Positions 43,975 through 53,062 of a stretch of DNA of 64,000 nucleotides are shown one piece after another. The notes under the pieces were generated by a model. It had not been told where the DNA came from, did no database searches, and saw only the letters and a program-made list of their open reading frames with translations. This stretch comes from a bacterium (GTDB lineage Bacteria > Orphanbacterota > Orphanbacteria > Orphanbacterales > Orphanbacteraceae): positions 423,892 to 487,891 of the forward strand of contig JALGYY010000017.1 in the NCBI GenBank assembly GCA_025782575.1, in the 5' to 3' direction. Positions within the stretch are counted from its first letter, which is position 1. The number at the start of each line of letters is the position of its first letter. The translations under genes were made by a program, and so were the position numbers.

Positions 43975-45686
43975 CGCGGTAATCCTGCCGCTTCCCGTGC
44001 CGCTCCATAGGCCCGCAGATAGTGCTCATTCGACGGCTCATTCTCCACGCACTCAGCGAGCAGCTTGACAGCCTCATGAAACCGGTTCTGTACCATCAGG
44101 CTGGCCGCCAGATTCGCTTTGTGCTCCAGGTTTTCGGTGTCCAGTCGGATGGCCCTCGTGAACAGCTCCTCCGCCTCTTTGCCACGGCCGGCGATCAGAT
44201 GAATCCGGGCGAGGTTCTCGACTGCGACCAGGCTATTCGGGTCCATGAGGAGAGCGCCATCCAGGAACTCCCGCGCCTTTTCGAATTCACCGGCCTCGAT
44301 ATGAGGATGAGCGAGGTTCGCAATCAGGTTAGCCTGCAACCGATTGTTGAATGCCTCCATTTCATCCTTCGGATCGGGGAGGTCGTTCCCTGCCCAAGGC
44401 ACATCAACAAGCGCTTCGAGCCTTCGGAACTGCTCTTCATCCAATTGACCGATACCGGTTCCCCTGTCGGGCTGGGCACGTTCGTGGCGCATGCGCGAAT
44501 TCATGATCTCCTCCAGAACTTTTCCTACTACATGCCCCGGTTCGTAAATGTTGTCGAGTTCGAGCGGGTCGTTGTCCAGGTAATAGAGCTCCTTTCGCGG
44601 AGCATCAACGAACTTCCACACTTCCGTCCGGATCCCCCGCACCGGACTCCAACCATAGCCGAAGTAACCGCGGAGCGCTTCACTGTAGGCGGGCGCCTCG
44701 CGGATATCTTCCCCTCGAAGTGCCGGAACGAGGCTCCTTCCTGCGATGTAGCCGCGTAGGGTCAGTCCGCAGATATCGGCGAGGGTAGGCAATACATCGA
44801 TCGATTGAACAGTACGATTGACGACCACACCTCCTTCAAAGGCGGCGGGATAGGAAATGAGAAACGGTACCCGTACGGTCGTATCGTAAACGAAGAATCC
44901 ATGCTGAGGCTCAAAGTGGTCGCCAAGGCCTTCCCCATGGTTCGCGATCACCAGGACGATAGTATTTTTGCGAATGCCGGCCTCAGATAGCCCGGCGAGC
45001 AACCGGCCGATCTGAGAATCGGTGTAAGCCACCTCTCCCTCATAGGGCTTTCCGGCGTATTCGACATCGAAGGGCGGCGGCGGGTCATAAAGGGAATGAG
45101 GATCAAAATAGTGGACCATCATAAAGAAAGGCCCTTCGGTCGAAGCGAGGATCCACGAAAGAGCCCGGTCTGTGACATTCGAAGCCCGCCTCTCCGAGTG
45201 CCGCCCCGGGCCGATCCGGGCCTGTCGGAGAGACCGGTTGAAAACGTTCATGGAATCGGGGAAGTCGTCTTCGTAGTGATCGAATCCTTGCGTGAGCCCT
45301 CTTTCCCGATCGAGTAAGGCCGAACCGACGACAGCACCTGTTCGATACCGGGCATCCCGGAAGACCTCGGCGATGGTCGTTACATCCTCGCGCAGGTCCA
45401 TGTCATTGTCCCGGACCTGGTGCTGGTAAGGATAGAGGGAGGTCAGAATGGAACAGATCGAAGGGAGCGTCGAGGACGCCTGCGAAACCGCGGCATCGAA
45501 TCGAGTTCCTTCAACGGCCAGACGATCGAGTACGGGCGTTCGAACGTTCTTCGCGCCGTAGCAGCTGACACGATCGGCCCGGAGAGTGTCGATAATGATC
45601 AGCAGCACGTTCGGCCGGACGTCACGCTCCCCCGAACAGGCGAGCCCGGCAAGTACCATCAGAATCAACACGGCTGCTCTTCTCAT
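43971..45686 (-). CDS. Sulfatase-fold lipoprotein with TPR tail (second of three)
   Basis: A 571-residue paralogue of its neighbours on both sides. The lipobox LAGLAC ends at about residue 17. The nucleophile region is 'SSTLPSICSILTSLYP' with Thr73 in the Cys position and Ile in the Arg position. This copy differs in the second metal motif, 'IANHGEGLGDH', where Asn replaces the metal-binding Asp found in the two flanking copies, so it may be catalytically weak or inactive. The C-terminal TPRs (about 465-560) contain 'EAEELFTRAIRLDTENLEHKANL' in part. Both ends overlap neighbouring genes by four bases, so the three proteins are made from one message in coupled fashion. Confidence 0.84.
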   Translation of the reverse strand: MRRAAVLILMVLAGLACSGERDVRPNVLLIIIDTLRADRVSCYGAKNVRTPVLDRLAVEGTRFDAAVSQASSTLPSICSILTSLYPYQHQVRDNDMDLREDVTTIAEVFRDARYRTGAVVGSALLDRERGLTQGFDHYEDDFPDSMNVFNRSLRQARIGPGRHSERRASNVTDRALSWILASTEGPFFMMVHYFDPHSLYDPPPPFDVEYAGKPYEGEVAYTDSQIGRLLAGLSEAGIRKNTIVLVIANHGEGLGDHFEPQHGFFVYDTTVRVPFLISYPAAFEGGVVVNRTVQSIDVLPTLADICGLTLRGYIAGRSLVPALRGEDIREAPAYSEALRGYFGYGWSPVRGIRTEVWKFVDAPRKELYYLDNDPLELDNIYEPGHVVGKVLEEIMNSRMRHERAQPDRGTGIGQLDEEQFRRLEALVDVPWAGNDLPDPKDEMEAFNNRLQANLIANLAHPHIEAGEFEKAREFLDGALLMDPNSLVAVENLARIHLIAGRGKEAEELFTRAIRLDTENLEHKANLAASLMVQNRFHEAVKLLAECVENEPSNEHYLRAYGAAREAAGLPR

Positions 45687-47461
45687 TGCGCCTGTGTCGA
45701 AGCCGGGTCGAAGTTGAATTGAAAATGGAACTGCACCGTGTCCCCAGCATCCCGCGCATCAATCAGGATATCCAGGGATCGCTGAAAACGCATGTCTCCG
45801 GGGGCATCCACCACACACCGCTCAAGGATCTCGATCGCTTCATCCGAGCGGCCCAGGTTGGTAACGGCAATCGCCAGGTTTCCCTGGTAGGCGGTATTAG
45901 TGGTATCGGTAGCGACCAACCGATGGTAGTACTTCTCCGCCTCGGCGTACCGGCCGGTCAGCATCATGGTCGCCCCGTAGTAGATCAACGCGGGAGGCAG
46001 GGCCGGATTCAGTTCGAGCGCCTGATCAAGCAGGACGAGCCCCTCATCGTAGCGTTTGGCGGCCAGAAGAGGACGGGATGTAGACGCCAGTCTCTTGGCC
46101 ATCTGATTGTTTCGAAACTGGAGCACTCCCACTTTGGGATCGGGAAGATTCGAAAACGATTCACGAATCGAACGTTTGCCCGTGGTGATATAACCGAGCG
46201 CCTCCAGTCTCTCTCTCTGGGCATCCCCGATGTCGGCGGTTTCCGGTTCCACTTGCTTCACCGACTTTTCGGCGCGCAGGTGACGGGTCATTTCCGCAAC
46301 CAGTCTCTCAGCAGTGTCGGTTTCAATATCGTAGAGATTCCGGAGCTCCCCGGGATCGGCCTGCACATCGTAGAGCTCCCGGTCAGGAACCTCGACATAC
46401 TTCCAGCGATCCGTGCGAATCGAACGGGCTGGGCTCCATCCGTAGCCAAAGTAACCGAGAAAAGCCTCGCTGTATGCCGGTTGCGGCTCCCACTCCCCTC
46501 CCTGAAGAAGGGGCAAGAGGCTCCGCCCCCTGATTTCTTCGGGCGGGACGAGGCCGGTAAGGTCGCAGATCGTCGGCATCAGATCGATTAGATTGACGAG
46601 CCGATTCTCCACCCGGCCTTCCGGCACATGGCCGGGGTATCGAATCAAAAGTGGCACATGAATCGTCGACTCATAAACGAAGAAGCCGTGCTCCGCCTCG
46701 AGATGTTCACCCATACTCTCCCCGTGGTCCGCGGCAAGGACCACGATCGTCTCGTTTCCCCGTCCCGTCTTTCCGAGCGCTGCGAGCAGTCGATCGATTT
46801 GCGCGTCCGTATACGCCACCTCACCGTCGTATGGTCGCCGAGGGTATCGGTGCTGAAACGGAGGAGGGGGATCGTACTTGGCATGGGGATCGAAATAGTG
46901 GGCAAACAGAAAGAATGGTTCATCTGCGTTCTCTTCCAGCCACCGGATTGACAGATCGGTCACATCCACCGCCCGCCGCTGCGCTCTATCGCCGAGGGCA
47001 ATTCCGTTTTTTCGCAGAAGATCACTGTAGACCGTCAGCGATTCGGGAAAATCGTCGTCATAGTAATCGAAACCCTGGGACAGGTTTCGGTCTGCTGCAA
47101 GGACGGCAGAACCAAGAACAGCTCCGGTTCGGTAGCCCGCACTCTGGAAGACCTCGGCGAGAGTGGTGAAACTGTCGTGCAGATTGGTCTGATTGTTTCT
47201 CACCTGATGTTCATATGGATAGAGAGAAGTCATGAGCGAAGTGAACGAAGGGAGTGTAAACGCCGCTTGTGTGAATGCGGCGCTGAATCGAGTCCCTTCA
47301 CGAGCGAGCTGGTCAATCCCGGGGGTCGCCACTCCCTGGGCCCCGTAGCAGGAAAGCCTGTCGGCGCGGAGAGTATCCACTACGATCAGGAGTACATTCG
47401 GACGCACCGGTCCCCCGCCGCATCCGACCATGAGGACGATGAGAAACGCCAGTCGCTTCAT
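45683..47461 (-). CDS. Sulfatase-fold lipoprotein with TPR tail (first of three)
   Basis: A 592-residue lipoprotein with a short signal peptide (lipobox LMVGC, Cys14) and Gly linker. The sulfatase-fold domain has the metal motif 'LIVVDTLRADRLSCYG', the nucleophile segment 'FTLPSFTSLMTSLYP' (Thr69 for Cys, Phe for Arg) and 'ADHGESMGEHLEAEHGFFVYES', cut here. TPRs follow at about 460-570 ('EGLVLLDQALELNPALP', 'EAEKYYHRLVATDTTN'). AGGAGG directly abuts the ATG, and TAGCAT ends six bases before it, so a leaderless start is possible. It is the promoter-proximal gene of the three-gene unit and is divergent from the amidase. Likely a periplasmic or surface hydrolase or transferase; the substrate is unknown. 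Confidence 0.85.
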   Translation of the reverse strand: MKRLAFLIVLMVGCGGGPVRPNVLLIVVDTLRADRLSCYGAQGVATPGIDQLAREGTRFSAAFTQAAFTLPSFTSLMTSLYPYEHQVRNNQTNLHDSFTTLAEVFQSAGYRTGAVLGSAVLAADRNLSQGFDYYDDDFPESLTVYSDLLRKNGIALGDRAQRRAVDVTDLSIRWLEENADEPFFLFAHYFDPHAKYDPPPPFQHRYPRRPYDGEVAYTDAQIDRLLAALGKTGRGNETIVVLAADHGESMGEHLEAEHGFFVYESTIHVPLLIRYPGHVPEGRVENRLVNLIDLMPTICDLTGLVPPEEIRGRSLLPLLQGGEWEPQPAYSEAFLGYFGYGWSPARSIRTDRWKYVEVPDRELYDVQADPGELRNLYDIETDTAERLVAEMTRHLRAEKSVKQVEPETADIGDAQRERLEALGYITTGKRSIRESFSNLPDPKVGVLQFRNNQMAKRLASTSRPLLAAKRYDEGLVLLDQALELNPALPPALIYYGATMMLTGRYAEAEKYYHRLVATDTTNTAYQGNLAIAVTNLGRSDEAIEILERCVVDAPGDMRFQRSLDILIDARDAGDTVQFHFQFNFDPASTQAQ

Positions 47462-47604
47462 CCTCCTATGCTAGCCCCAATTTTCCAATAAATCCCGACC
47501 AAAATCGCGCCATGATCATTCATGATCTTGCGGCCGGCGAATCGAACCGGGTCGGAATCAGTTTTTTGGCGGGATGTAAGCGGATCCGTGCTACGTTTCG
47601 CGCC

Positions 47605-49866
47605 ATGAGCCGCATGAACAGAGCCATGACCATTTTCCTGGAGCGAATCGATAGGCGCAGCCTGCTCCCCCTCGCGATCTCTCTTGTCTTCGTGTTCGCA
47701 TGCGGTACCCCTCCTCCTCCCCCCATCGTGTCACCGATCGATCATCTTTACGAGACCATGCTGGACCGGCAGGCCGATTTCGATCTGACAGCTGTTGAGG
47801 GACGCACCATTGTGATCGACCCAGGGCATGGCGGACAGTTTGCCGGAACGACGGGTCGGGACGGCCTGAAGGAGAAAGATGTTAATCTGGGCGTCGCTCT
47901 CTATCTATGGGGACTCCTGAATGACGCGGGAGCTGATGTCTATCTTACAAGAAGTGTGGATCGGGATTTCCTTGACGGCGACCAGGGGGGATCGCTGACA
48001 CGAGATCTTGCAGCCCGCGTGGTGGTGGCGGACTCTGTGGACGCCGATCTCTTTCTCTCGGTGCATCACAACGCCAGGGCCGATACGAACCGGGACTGGA
48101 ACCGGATTGAGACATACTATCCGGCGGACGACCCCGGCCCGTCCATCGACGCGGCCCGGCAGATCAATCACTCCCTTCTTCGAAACCTCGGAATCGCGGA
48201 CGGCCGCATTATGCCCGGTAATTTCTATGTCTTGAGAGAGAACTCTTCCCCGGCCGTGCTCGGCGAGTCGTCGTACCTGTCCCATCCTCCTATTGAGAGA
48301 AAACTGTTGCTCGGGGAGAAACGACGTCTCGAAGCGGAGGCTTATTTTCTGGGGATCGTGAGCTACTTCGCATCCGGGATTCCGAAAGCGAGAATCGGCA
48401 CTCCTCCCGAGCGCGTCACCCATCCTGACGAGATGTTGCTCGAGGGGCTGGTGGAAGATGAATTCGGCGGGTCCGGTATCGATCCTACTTCCGTGCGGGC
48501 CACACTCGATGGGGAGCCACTCCGAATACGCTATCAATCATGGCGGAAGACCGTGCGGGCACCACTCCCGCCCGGCCTCTCCCCCGGAGAGCATACGATT
48601 ACCCTGGAAGGGCGAAATCGCAATGGGAACGCCAGTCGTCGGGCGATCAGGAAGTTTCGTGTCGATCTCCCGCCCGTAAGTGTGGCGTTGTCAGCCGTAA
48701 GCGTGCCCGGGGGGGATCCGCCGGTGCTGATCATTGCACGCCTCTGGGATGAGCGAGGATTACCGATTGCAGACGGTACGGTCATTCGAGTGGACGATCG
48801 CGACCGGGGAGTAGTGACGCGTAACGGCGCCTGCCGGATCTCGTGGCCCGACCGGAATCCCCCCCCCTCACTGCATCTCTCCGGCCAACGGTTCTCCCTC
48901 GTCGCCCCACTGGCAGCCGAAGACGTGGAAGCTACGGAAGGGTGCCTGTTCGTTCATGACGAAAGCCACCTTCCCGTTCAGGATGCCGCCGTCTGGTTGA
49001 ACGGCAGATGGGTGGGCCTGACACGGCCTGGCGGTTGGCTTCCGTTCGATGAGCCTCCCGGCCCTCTTGATCGCATCCGGATTACCGCTCCCGGTTATCA
49101 GAGCACGCTCGCAATTCCGAGCGGTCCGGCCGTAGTAACGAAGCTGAATTCGATTGTTCGCTCTCCCTTGCAGGGCAAGACGATACTCATCGACCCCGAA
49201 GGGGAAGATTCAGGCTCACCGATTCCCGAATCCTCACGTGCCCTCGACATGGCGAGGCAGCTCGCCGAGATGGTCCGATGGTCCGGCGGGGTTCCCGTAC
49301 TGAGCCGTCAAGGCCCGACCGTCCCTCCCGCCGCTCAACGGGTGCCGATCGCTAACCGGGTTCATGCCGACTATTGGATCACCATCGGCTTCGGTGAGAG
49401 CTTTGCCGTAACCTGCTTCCCAGGGAGCCGGGAGGGAACACCGGCAGCGGCGGCAATCGGTCAGCACCTGCGCAAGCGATTCGGCGAGACGGTTCGGATC
49501 AACACTTCCGCCGAAACAGTCCTCCGCGATACCCCCTGCCCGGCAGTCCGTGTCACCATCCCCCATACGGGTGATCAGCCGATTGAAACCGCGCTACTTC
49601 GCGAAACCGCGCATGTCATCATCGAGGCACTCGGGGAACGGCTCACCGGCCCGGACAGCTGGAAGGGATCGATCAAGCTCCGTTCGCTCGCCCCCGGCGC
49701 TCTCATTCGGATCGATGACGAGGTGACATTTCAGAGCTGGAGGGCCGACTCGCTAATTATCGACTTACCGGCCGGCACACACTCTGTCCATGTCGAGACG
49801 GGGAACAACTGGAAGGAACACGAAGTCACGGCAAACGGAATGCGAGTGATCGACCTTGGAGAATAA
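47605..49866 (+). CDS. N-acetylmuramoyl-L-alanine amidase lipoprotein with a second, inactive amidase domain
   Basis: About 753 residues from the ATG at 47605 (nearby ATGs at 47614 and 47626 are alternatives; no clear ribosome site). A hydrophobic stretch ends in lipobox VFAC (Cys about 33), followed by a Pro-rich linker. Amidase_3 domain 1 (about 68-265) has the zinc ligands and catalytic residues: His in 'IDPGHGGQ', Glu in 'LKEKDVNL', His in 'LSVHHNA' and Glu in 'GESSYLSHP'. Beta-sandwich segments follow. A second domain (about 525-680, 'KTILIDPEGEDSGSPIPESS' in part) aligns with the amidase fold but lacks the zinc His residues. A C-terminal PEGA-like module closes the protein ('LRSLAPGALIRIDDEV'). 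Domain 1 should cleave the amide between muramic acid and the peptide stem. Confidence 0.85.
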   Translation: MSRMNRAMTIFLERIDRRSLLPLAISLVFVFACGTPPPPPIVSPIDHLYETMLDRQADFDLTAVEGRTIVIDPGHGGQFAGTTGRDGLKEKDVNLGVALYLWGLLNDAGADVYLTRSVDRDFLDGDQGGSLTRDLAARVVVADSVDADLFLSVHHNARADTNRDWNRIETYYPADDPGPSIDAARQINHSLLRNLGIADGRIMPGNFYVLRENSSPAVLGESSYLSHPPIERKLLLGEKRRLEAEAYFLGIVSYFASGIPKARIGTPPERVTHPDEMLLEGLVEDEFGGSGIDPTSVRATLDGEPLRIRYQSWRKTVRAPLPPGLSPGEHTITLEGRNRNGNASRRAIRKFRVDLPPVSVALSAVSVPGGDPPVLIIARLWDERGLPIADGTVIRVDDRDRGVVTRNGACRISWPDRNPPPSLHLSGQRFSLVAPLAAEDVEATEGCLFVHDESHLPVQDAAVWLNGRWVGLTRPGGWLPFDEPPGPLDRIRITAPGYQSTLAIPSGPAVVTKLNSIVRSPLQGKTILIDPEGEDSGSPIPESSRALDMARQLAEMVRWSGGVPVLSRQGPTVPPAAQRVPIANRVHADYWITIGFGESFAVTCFPGSREGTPAAAAIGQHLRKRFGETVRINTSAETVLRDTPCPAVRVTIPHTGDQPIETALLRETAHVIIEALGERLTGPDSWKGSIKLRSLAPGALIRIDDEVTFQSWRADSLIIDLPAGTHSVHVETGNNWKEHEVTANGMRVIDLGE

Positions 49867-49890
49867 GTAACCGGACGGGATCCGGACTGC

Positions 49891-50391
49891 TCAGTCCGTT
49901 CCGATATTGCCGAAGTCTTCCGGTGGGAGATCACGGAGGAAGCGGCGTAGATTCTCCGCTTCTTCTTCCTCGTTCAGCTCTCGTGTCAGCCCGTCTACCT
50001 CTTTGAATAGATTCCGATCGACGAAAATGGGTGACTTGGCACGAAGGGCGAGTGCGATCGAATCGGAAGGCCTCGCGTCCACGGAAACAACCTCCTCCTC
50101 ATCCCTGTTCAAAAGAATTTTCGCGAAGAATGTGCTTTCTTCGAGCTCGGTAATGAGGATCTTGTTCACCCGGCCGCCAAGACCGTCGACGAGAGTCTTC
50201 ATGAGGTCGTGGGTGAGTGGGCGCTGGAACTTCTTACCTGCAAGCTCCATGGCGATGGAACTCGCTTCGGACGGGCCGATCCAGATCGGCAGGACTCTTG
50301 TCCCGCCGATTTCCTGCAGGATCACGACAGGGGACTTGCTTCGCTCATCGAGAGCCAGACCGCTGACCTTTACTTCGATCATTTCGGGCAC
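49891..50391 (-). CDS. Bifunctional nuclease family protein (DUF151)
   Basis: A 166-residue protein of the bifunctional nuclease/DUF151 family: 'VSGLALDERSKSPVVILQE', 'LPIWIGPSEASSIAMELAG', 'RPLTHDLMKTLVDGLGG' and 'VSVDARPSDSIALALRAKSPIFVD' (in parts). Family members have been reported with DNase and RNase activity, and the fold is cytoplasmic. The C-terminus has an acidic Glu-rich helix (LNEEEEAENLRRF). It is the last gene of the long minus-strand series, 21 bases after the PPIase gene, and converges with the amidase gene. Confidence 0.9.
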   Translation of the reverse strand: MPEMIEVKVSGLALDERSKSPVVILQEIGGTRVLPIWIGPSEASSIAMELAGKKFQRPLTHDLMKTLVDGLGGRVNKILITELEESTFFAKILLNRDEEEVVSVDARPSDSIALALRAKSPIFVDRNLFKEVDGLTRELNEEEEAENLRRFLRDLPPEDFGNIGTD

Positions 50392-50412
50392 GGCGGCTCC
50401 TCCTGTGCGTTA

Positions 50413-51600
50413 TCAGTTCGTCTCGAACTCCGGCGGCTCCTGCCCCATGTTCTGGAGCATCCAAGTGGCGGAGTCCCTGAGATCCTCCGGACAGTCTTCC
50501 CGGTCGAGAACCGTTTGAAATGCGTCCCGCGCGAGATCGAAATCGTTCAATTCCTCGGAATAGACAAACCCGATCATGAACTGCGCTTCCATGGCGTGCT
50601 CGTCCCCAGGATGATCCTGAACGATCTCCTTGTAGTACTTAATACGAGTTCGGGGATCGCTCGTCAACTGTGCCATCTCAAATAATTTCTTTGCCAGCTC
50701 TCGTTTCTTTTCGTCTTTCGGATTTTCGATCGCGATATCGGCCAATCCCGTGACCGGAAAAATCTCGACACCGAACTTGTCCCGGATGTGAGCGACCTTC
50801 TCATTCCGAACCTTATTGGAGAAATCTTTCGCGAATGTTCTGCGGATGGTCGATTTCATCTTGTCGAATGGAAGATAGCCCTCGGGGATTCGCTCGGTGA
50901 CCGTAAATACATGAAATCCCCTACCTGTCCTGACGACAGGGGAAAGGGTCCCGATGGTGAGCGAATCGATGCACTTCATCATGTCGAAGGAAGCGCCGAC
51001 GAGCGGAATGAGAGATGAATTCTCCGCCACGGGTCCGATCTTGCCGGCACGCTTGGTGGTCGGTTCGTCTATGCAGTAGTCGGCGACGATCTGATTCCAT
51101 TTCGCCCCCCCGGCCAGCAGACCGCGGACCATTTCCGCCTCTTTCTCAGTTCCGAGTACAACCTGGGTCACTACGGATTGGTTCGGTACCCGGAAGTTAG
51201 TCTCGATGTTCTCATCGTAATAGGATCGGAGATCGTCGTCGTCCATGTTGGTATACGGAAACACTTCACGCTCATAGTAGGCACGGATCAGAATACGGCG
51301 GCGTTCTTCGTCGATCAGCCGGAGAACTTCGAGGTTCTTATCCAAGCCGATTTCCAGAGCAGCCAGTAAAAAGGCCTCCTCGTCGATGAGACCTTCGAGA
51401 AGGCGATCACGTCCCTCAGGCGATTCGAATTCAGCGCGTATCTGAGGCGGCATGTCAGCGAGACGACTTTCAATCATATCCCGCGTAATGGTTCGGTCCC
51501 CCACCTTGGCGATGACGACACCTTGTCTTTTGGATACGTCTCCGCCACACCCGGCCAGAACCCCGAACGCCACTATCAGAACGAGAAACAGACGGCCCAT
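50413..51600 (-). CDS. PpiC/SurA-type peptidyl-prolyl isomerase lipoprotein
   Basis: About 395 residues from the ATG at 51600 (GGAGAGCA upstream; the frame opens at 51621). The lipobox VLAGC is followed by GGD. A SurA-like N-terminal helical region ('ITRDMIESRLADMPPQIR') precedes a parvulin PPIase domain (about 130-240, 'VTQVVLGTEKEAEMV', 'GPVAENSSLIPLVG', 'TGRGFHVFTVTERI'). A C-terminal helical region resembling TPRs has 'HAMEAQFMIGFVYSEE'. Such lipoproteins assist folding of exported and outer-membrane proteins. The parvulin core lacks some usual active-site residues as far as I can judge by eye, so chaperone action may dominate. It is co-directional with rplI, 31 bases downstream of its stop. 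Confidence 0.82.
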   Translation of the reverse strand: MGRLFLVLIVAFGVLAGCGGDVSKRQGVVIAKVGDRTITRDMIESRLADMPPQIRAEFESPEGRDRLLEGLIDEEAFLLAALEIGLDKNLEVLRLIDEERRRILIRAYYEREVFPYTNMDDDDLRSYYDENIETNFRVPNQSVVTQVVLGTEKEAEMVRGLLAGGAKWNQIVADYCIDEPTTKRAGKIGPVAENSSLIPLVGASFDMMKCIDSLTIGTLSPVVRTGRGFHVFTVTERIPEGYLPFDKMKSTIRRTFAKDFSNKVRNEKVAHIRDKFGVEIFPVTGLADIAIENPKDEKKRELAKKLFEMAQLTSDPRTRIKYYKEIVQDHPGDEHAMEAQFMIGFVYSEELNDFDLARDAFQTVLDREDCPEDLRDSATWMLQNMGQEPPEFETN

Positions 51601-51631
51601 TGCTCTCCAGACTCCTCTCACGAAAGTAAGG

Positions 51632-52075
51632 TCAGCTCTTAACGACCCATACCTTGATGCTGCAATCGATATCCTTGTGCAGCTTGACCGGGACCGTATA
51701 CACGCCCAACGTCTTGATCGGTTCGTCGAGCAGGATCAGCCTCTTGTCGATTTCGTATCCCTGGGCGCGAAGGAGCTCCTCGATATCGCTCGAAGTGACC
51801 GATCCGAAGAGACGATCTTCTTCCCCGACCTGGACGGTCGCGGTGACTGACACCTTCCCGAGTTTCTTACCGAGACGATCCGCATGGCGGCGCGTCTTGT
51901 GCTCGCGCACGTCCCGGAGCTTGCCCTCTTCGGCCAGCATCCGAAGGTTCCCCTCGTTGGCTTCAACAGCGAGTTTTCTCGGAACCAGGTAGTTCCTGGC
52001 GAACCCGCGCGCCACATTGATCTTGTCTCCCCGTACACCGAGGCTTTCCACATCTTCTCTCAAAATGATCTTCAT
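51632..52075 (-). CDS. rplI: 50S ribosomal protein L9
   Basis: A 147-residue L9: 'MKIILREDVESLG', the N-terminal RNA-binding 'VARGFARNYLVPRKLA', the long connecting helix and a C-terminal domain ending 'LHKDIDCSIKVWVV'. It binds 23S rRNA near the base of the L1 stalk. The ATG at 52075 is preferred to a TTG one codon earlier because GAGGGC lies eight bases upstream. That site is part of the preceding DUF2232 gene, which ends at 52079, so the two are translationally coupled. The order rpsF-ssb-rpsR-DUF2232-rplI is widespread. Confidence 0.97.
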   Translation of the reverse strand: MKIILREDVESLGVRGDKINVARGFARNYLVPRKLAVEANEGNLRMLAEEGKLRDVREHKTRRHADRLGKKLGKVSVTATVQVGEEDRLFGSVTSSDIEELLRAQGYEIDKRLILLDEPIKTLGVYTVPVKLHKDIDCSIKVWVVKS

Positions 52076-52078
52076 CAA

Positions 52079-53050
52079 TCAGCCCTCGCTTTCGCGGTCT
52101 CCACCAGATCTCGGATCCGGCTCATTTTCAAGTCTCCTGAAATCGAACCAGGTATCCAATAACCCCATCAGTGCCGTCGCACCCAGGAAGAATGGCGGTA
52201 CCAGAAGGATCGCCGCCATATAGAATAGCACCCGTTGCCACAGGGCCACCTGCCTTCGCCGGAAGTTCCACGCCAGCATCGCCAGCCCCTGCGCGAAAAA
52301 TACAGCCATCGCGAAAAAGGCCACGTTCCAGCCGACGTCCTGTACGGCTCCGCGCCCCGCCAGTACGAGCGAGAGGCCGACCGCCAGAAACCAAACAAAG
52401 CCGAACGGTACGCGCCATGAGGAGAACGGGGCGAGAGCGACACCTCCGATCCCCAGTCGTCCCAATGTCGTCGACATCACTCCATAGACAAATGTCGTAA
52501 GCGCCGACAGCCAGAGATACAGAGCCGCCGGCGCGATTGTGAGCATTCCCTCCACGAGAGTCCGGGAGAACCGCTCCATGAAGGCGATCGTGTCGGCATC
52601 CCTCGCCAGCCCCTGATTCGAGGTCAGGCTCGCCGCCACTAGGCCCTCTACAATCAACTCCCGCTCTTCGCCCACGGGCGGATTCGCGAAGAGAAAGACG
52701 GCCACGAGGAGGTAGGGGAGAGATGCTTCACTGATTGCCAGTATCGGCCTGAGCCCGATCTTCACCGCTCGAGCCAGAATCAAGCCGCTCACCGCAACTG
52801 GTAACGCAGTCTGAAGAGACTCTCCCAGCTCGCCGGTGAATACCACACGTAGAGTAACACCGGCAATACCCGCGAGGATCGCCCATCGGGGGTCCACCCG
52901 GTACAGGAGGACAAGAGCGATGGGAGCCCAGAGCCTCCCGAGCAGATCGAGAAGCGAGCCGCTCCCGACTCCGGCGACCAGGAGCGATCCGGCGGCGAGA
53001 AATACCCAGACCGGAGGTAACGGCCGACGAACAGGTGCCCCCTCCGTCAT
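52079..53050 (-). CDS. DUF2232 integral membrane protein
   Basis: A 323-residue protein with about eight hydrophobic helices spread over its length ('VWVFLAAGSLLVAGVGSGSLL', 'LPYLLVAVFLFANPP', 'LTTFVYGVMSTTLG', 'LLVPPFFLGATALMGLLD', some cut). DUF2232 proteins (YybS-like in Bacillus) are almost always encoded between rpsR and rplI, as here, but have no established function. The C-terminus is polar and acidic. A cytoplasmic membrane location is certain from hydrophobicity; the role is not. Confidence 0.85.
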   Translation of the reverse strand: MTEGAPVRRPLPPVWVFLAAGSLLVAGVGSGSLLDLLGRLWAPIALVLLYRVDPRWAILAGIAGVTLRVVFTGELGESLQTALPVAVSGLILARAVKIGLRPILAISEASLPYLLVAVFLFANPPVGEERELIVEGLVAASLTSNQGLARDADTIAFMERFSRTLVEGMLTIAPAALYLWLSALTTFVYGVMSTTLGRLGIGGVALAPFSSWRVPFGFVWFLAVGLSLVLAGRGAVQDVGWNVAFFAMAVFFAQGLAMLAWNFRRRQVALWQRVLFYMAAILLVPPFFLGATALMGLLDTWFDFRRLENEPDPRSGGDRESEG

Positions 53051-53062
53051 GCGCCGATTCCC

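Noticed and set aside
42190-47461. Classical arylsulfatase cluster
   Set aside because: All three copies lack the C/S-x-P-x-R signature needed for formylglycine, so a sulfatase call would be misleading.
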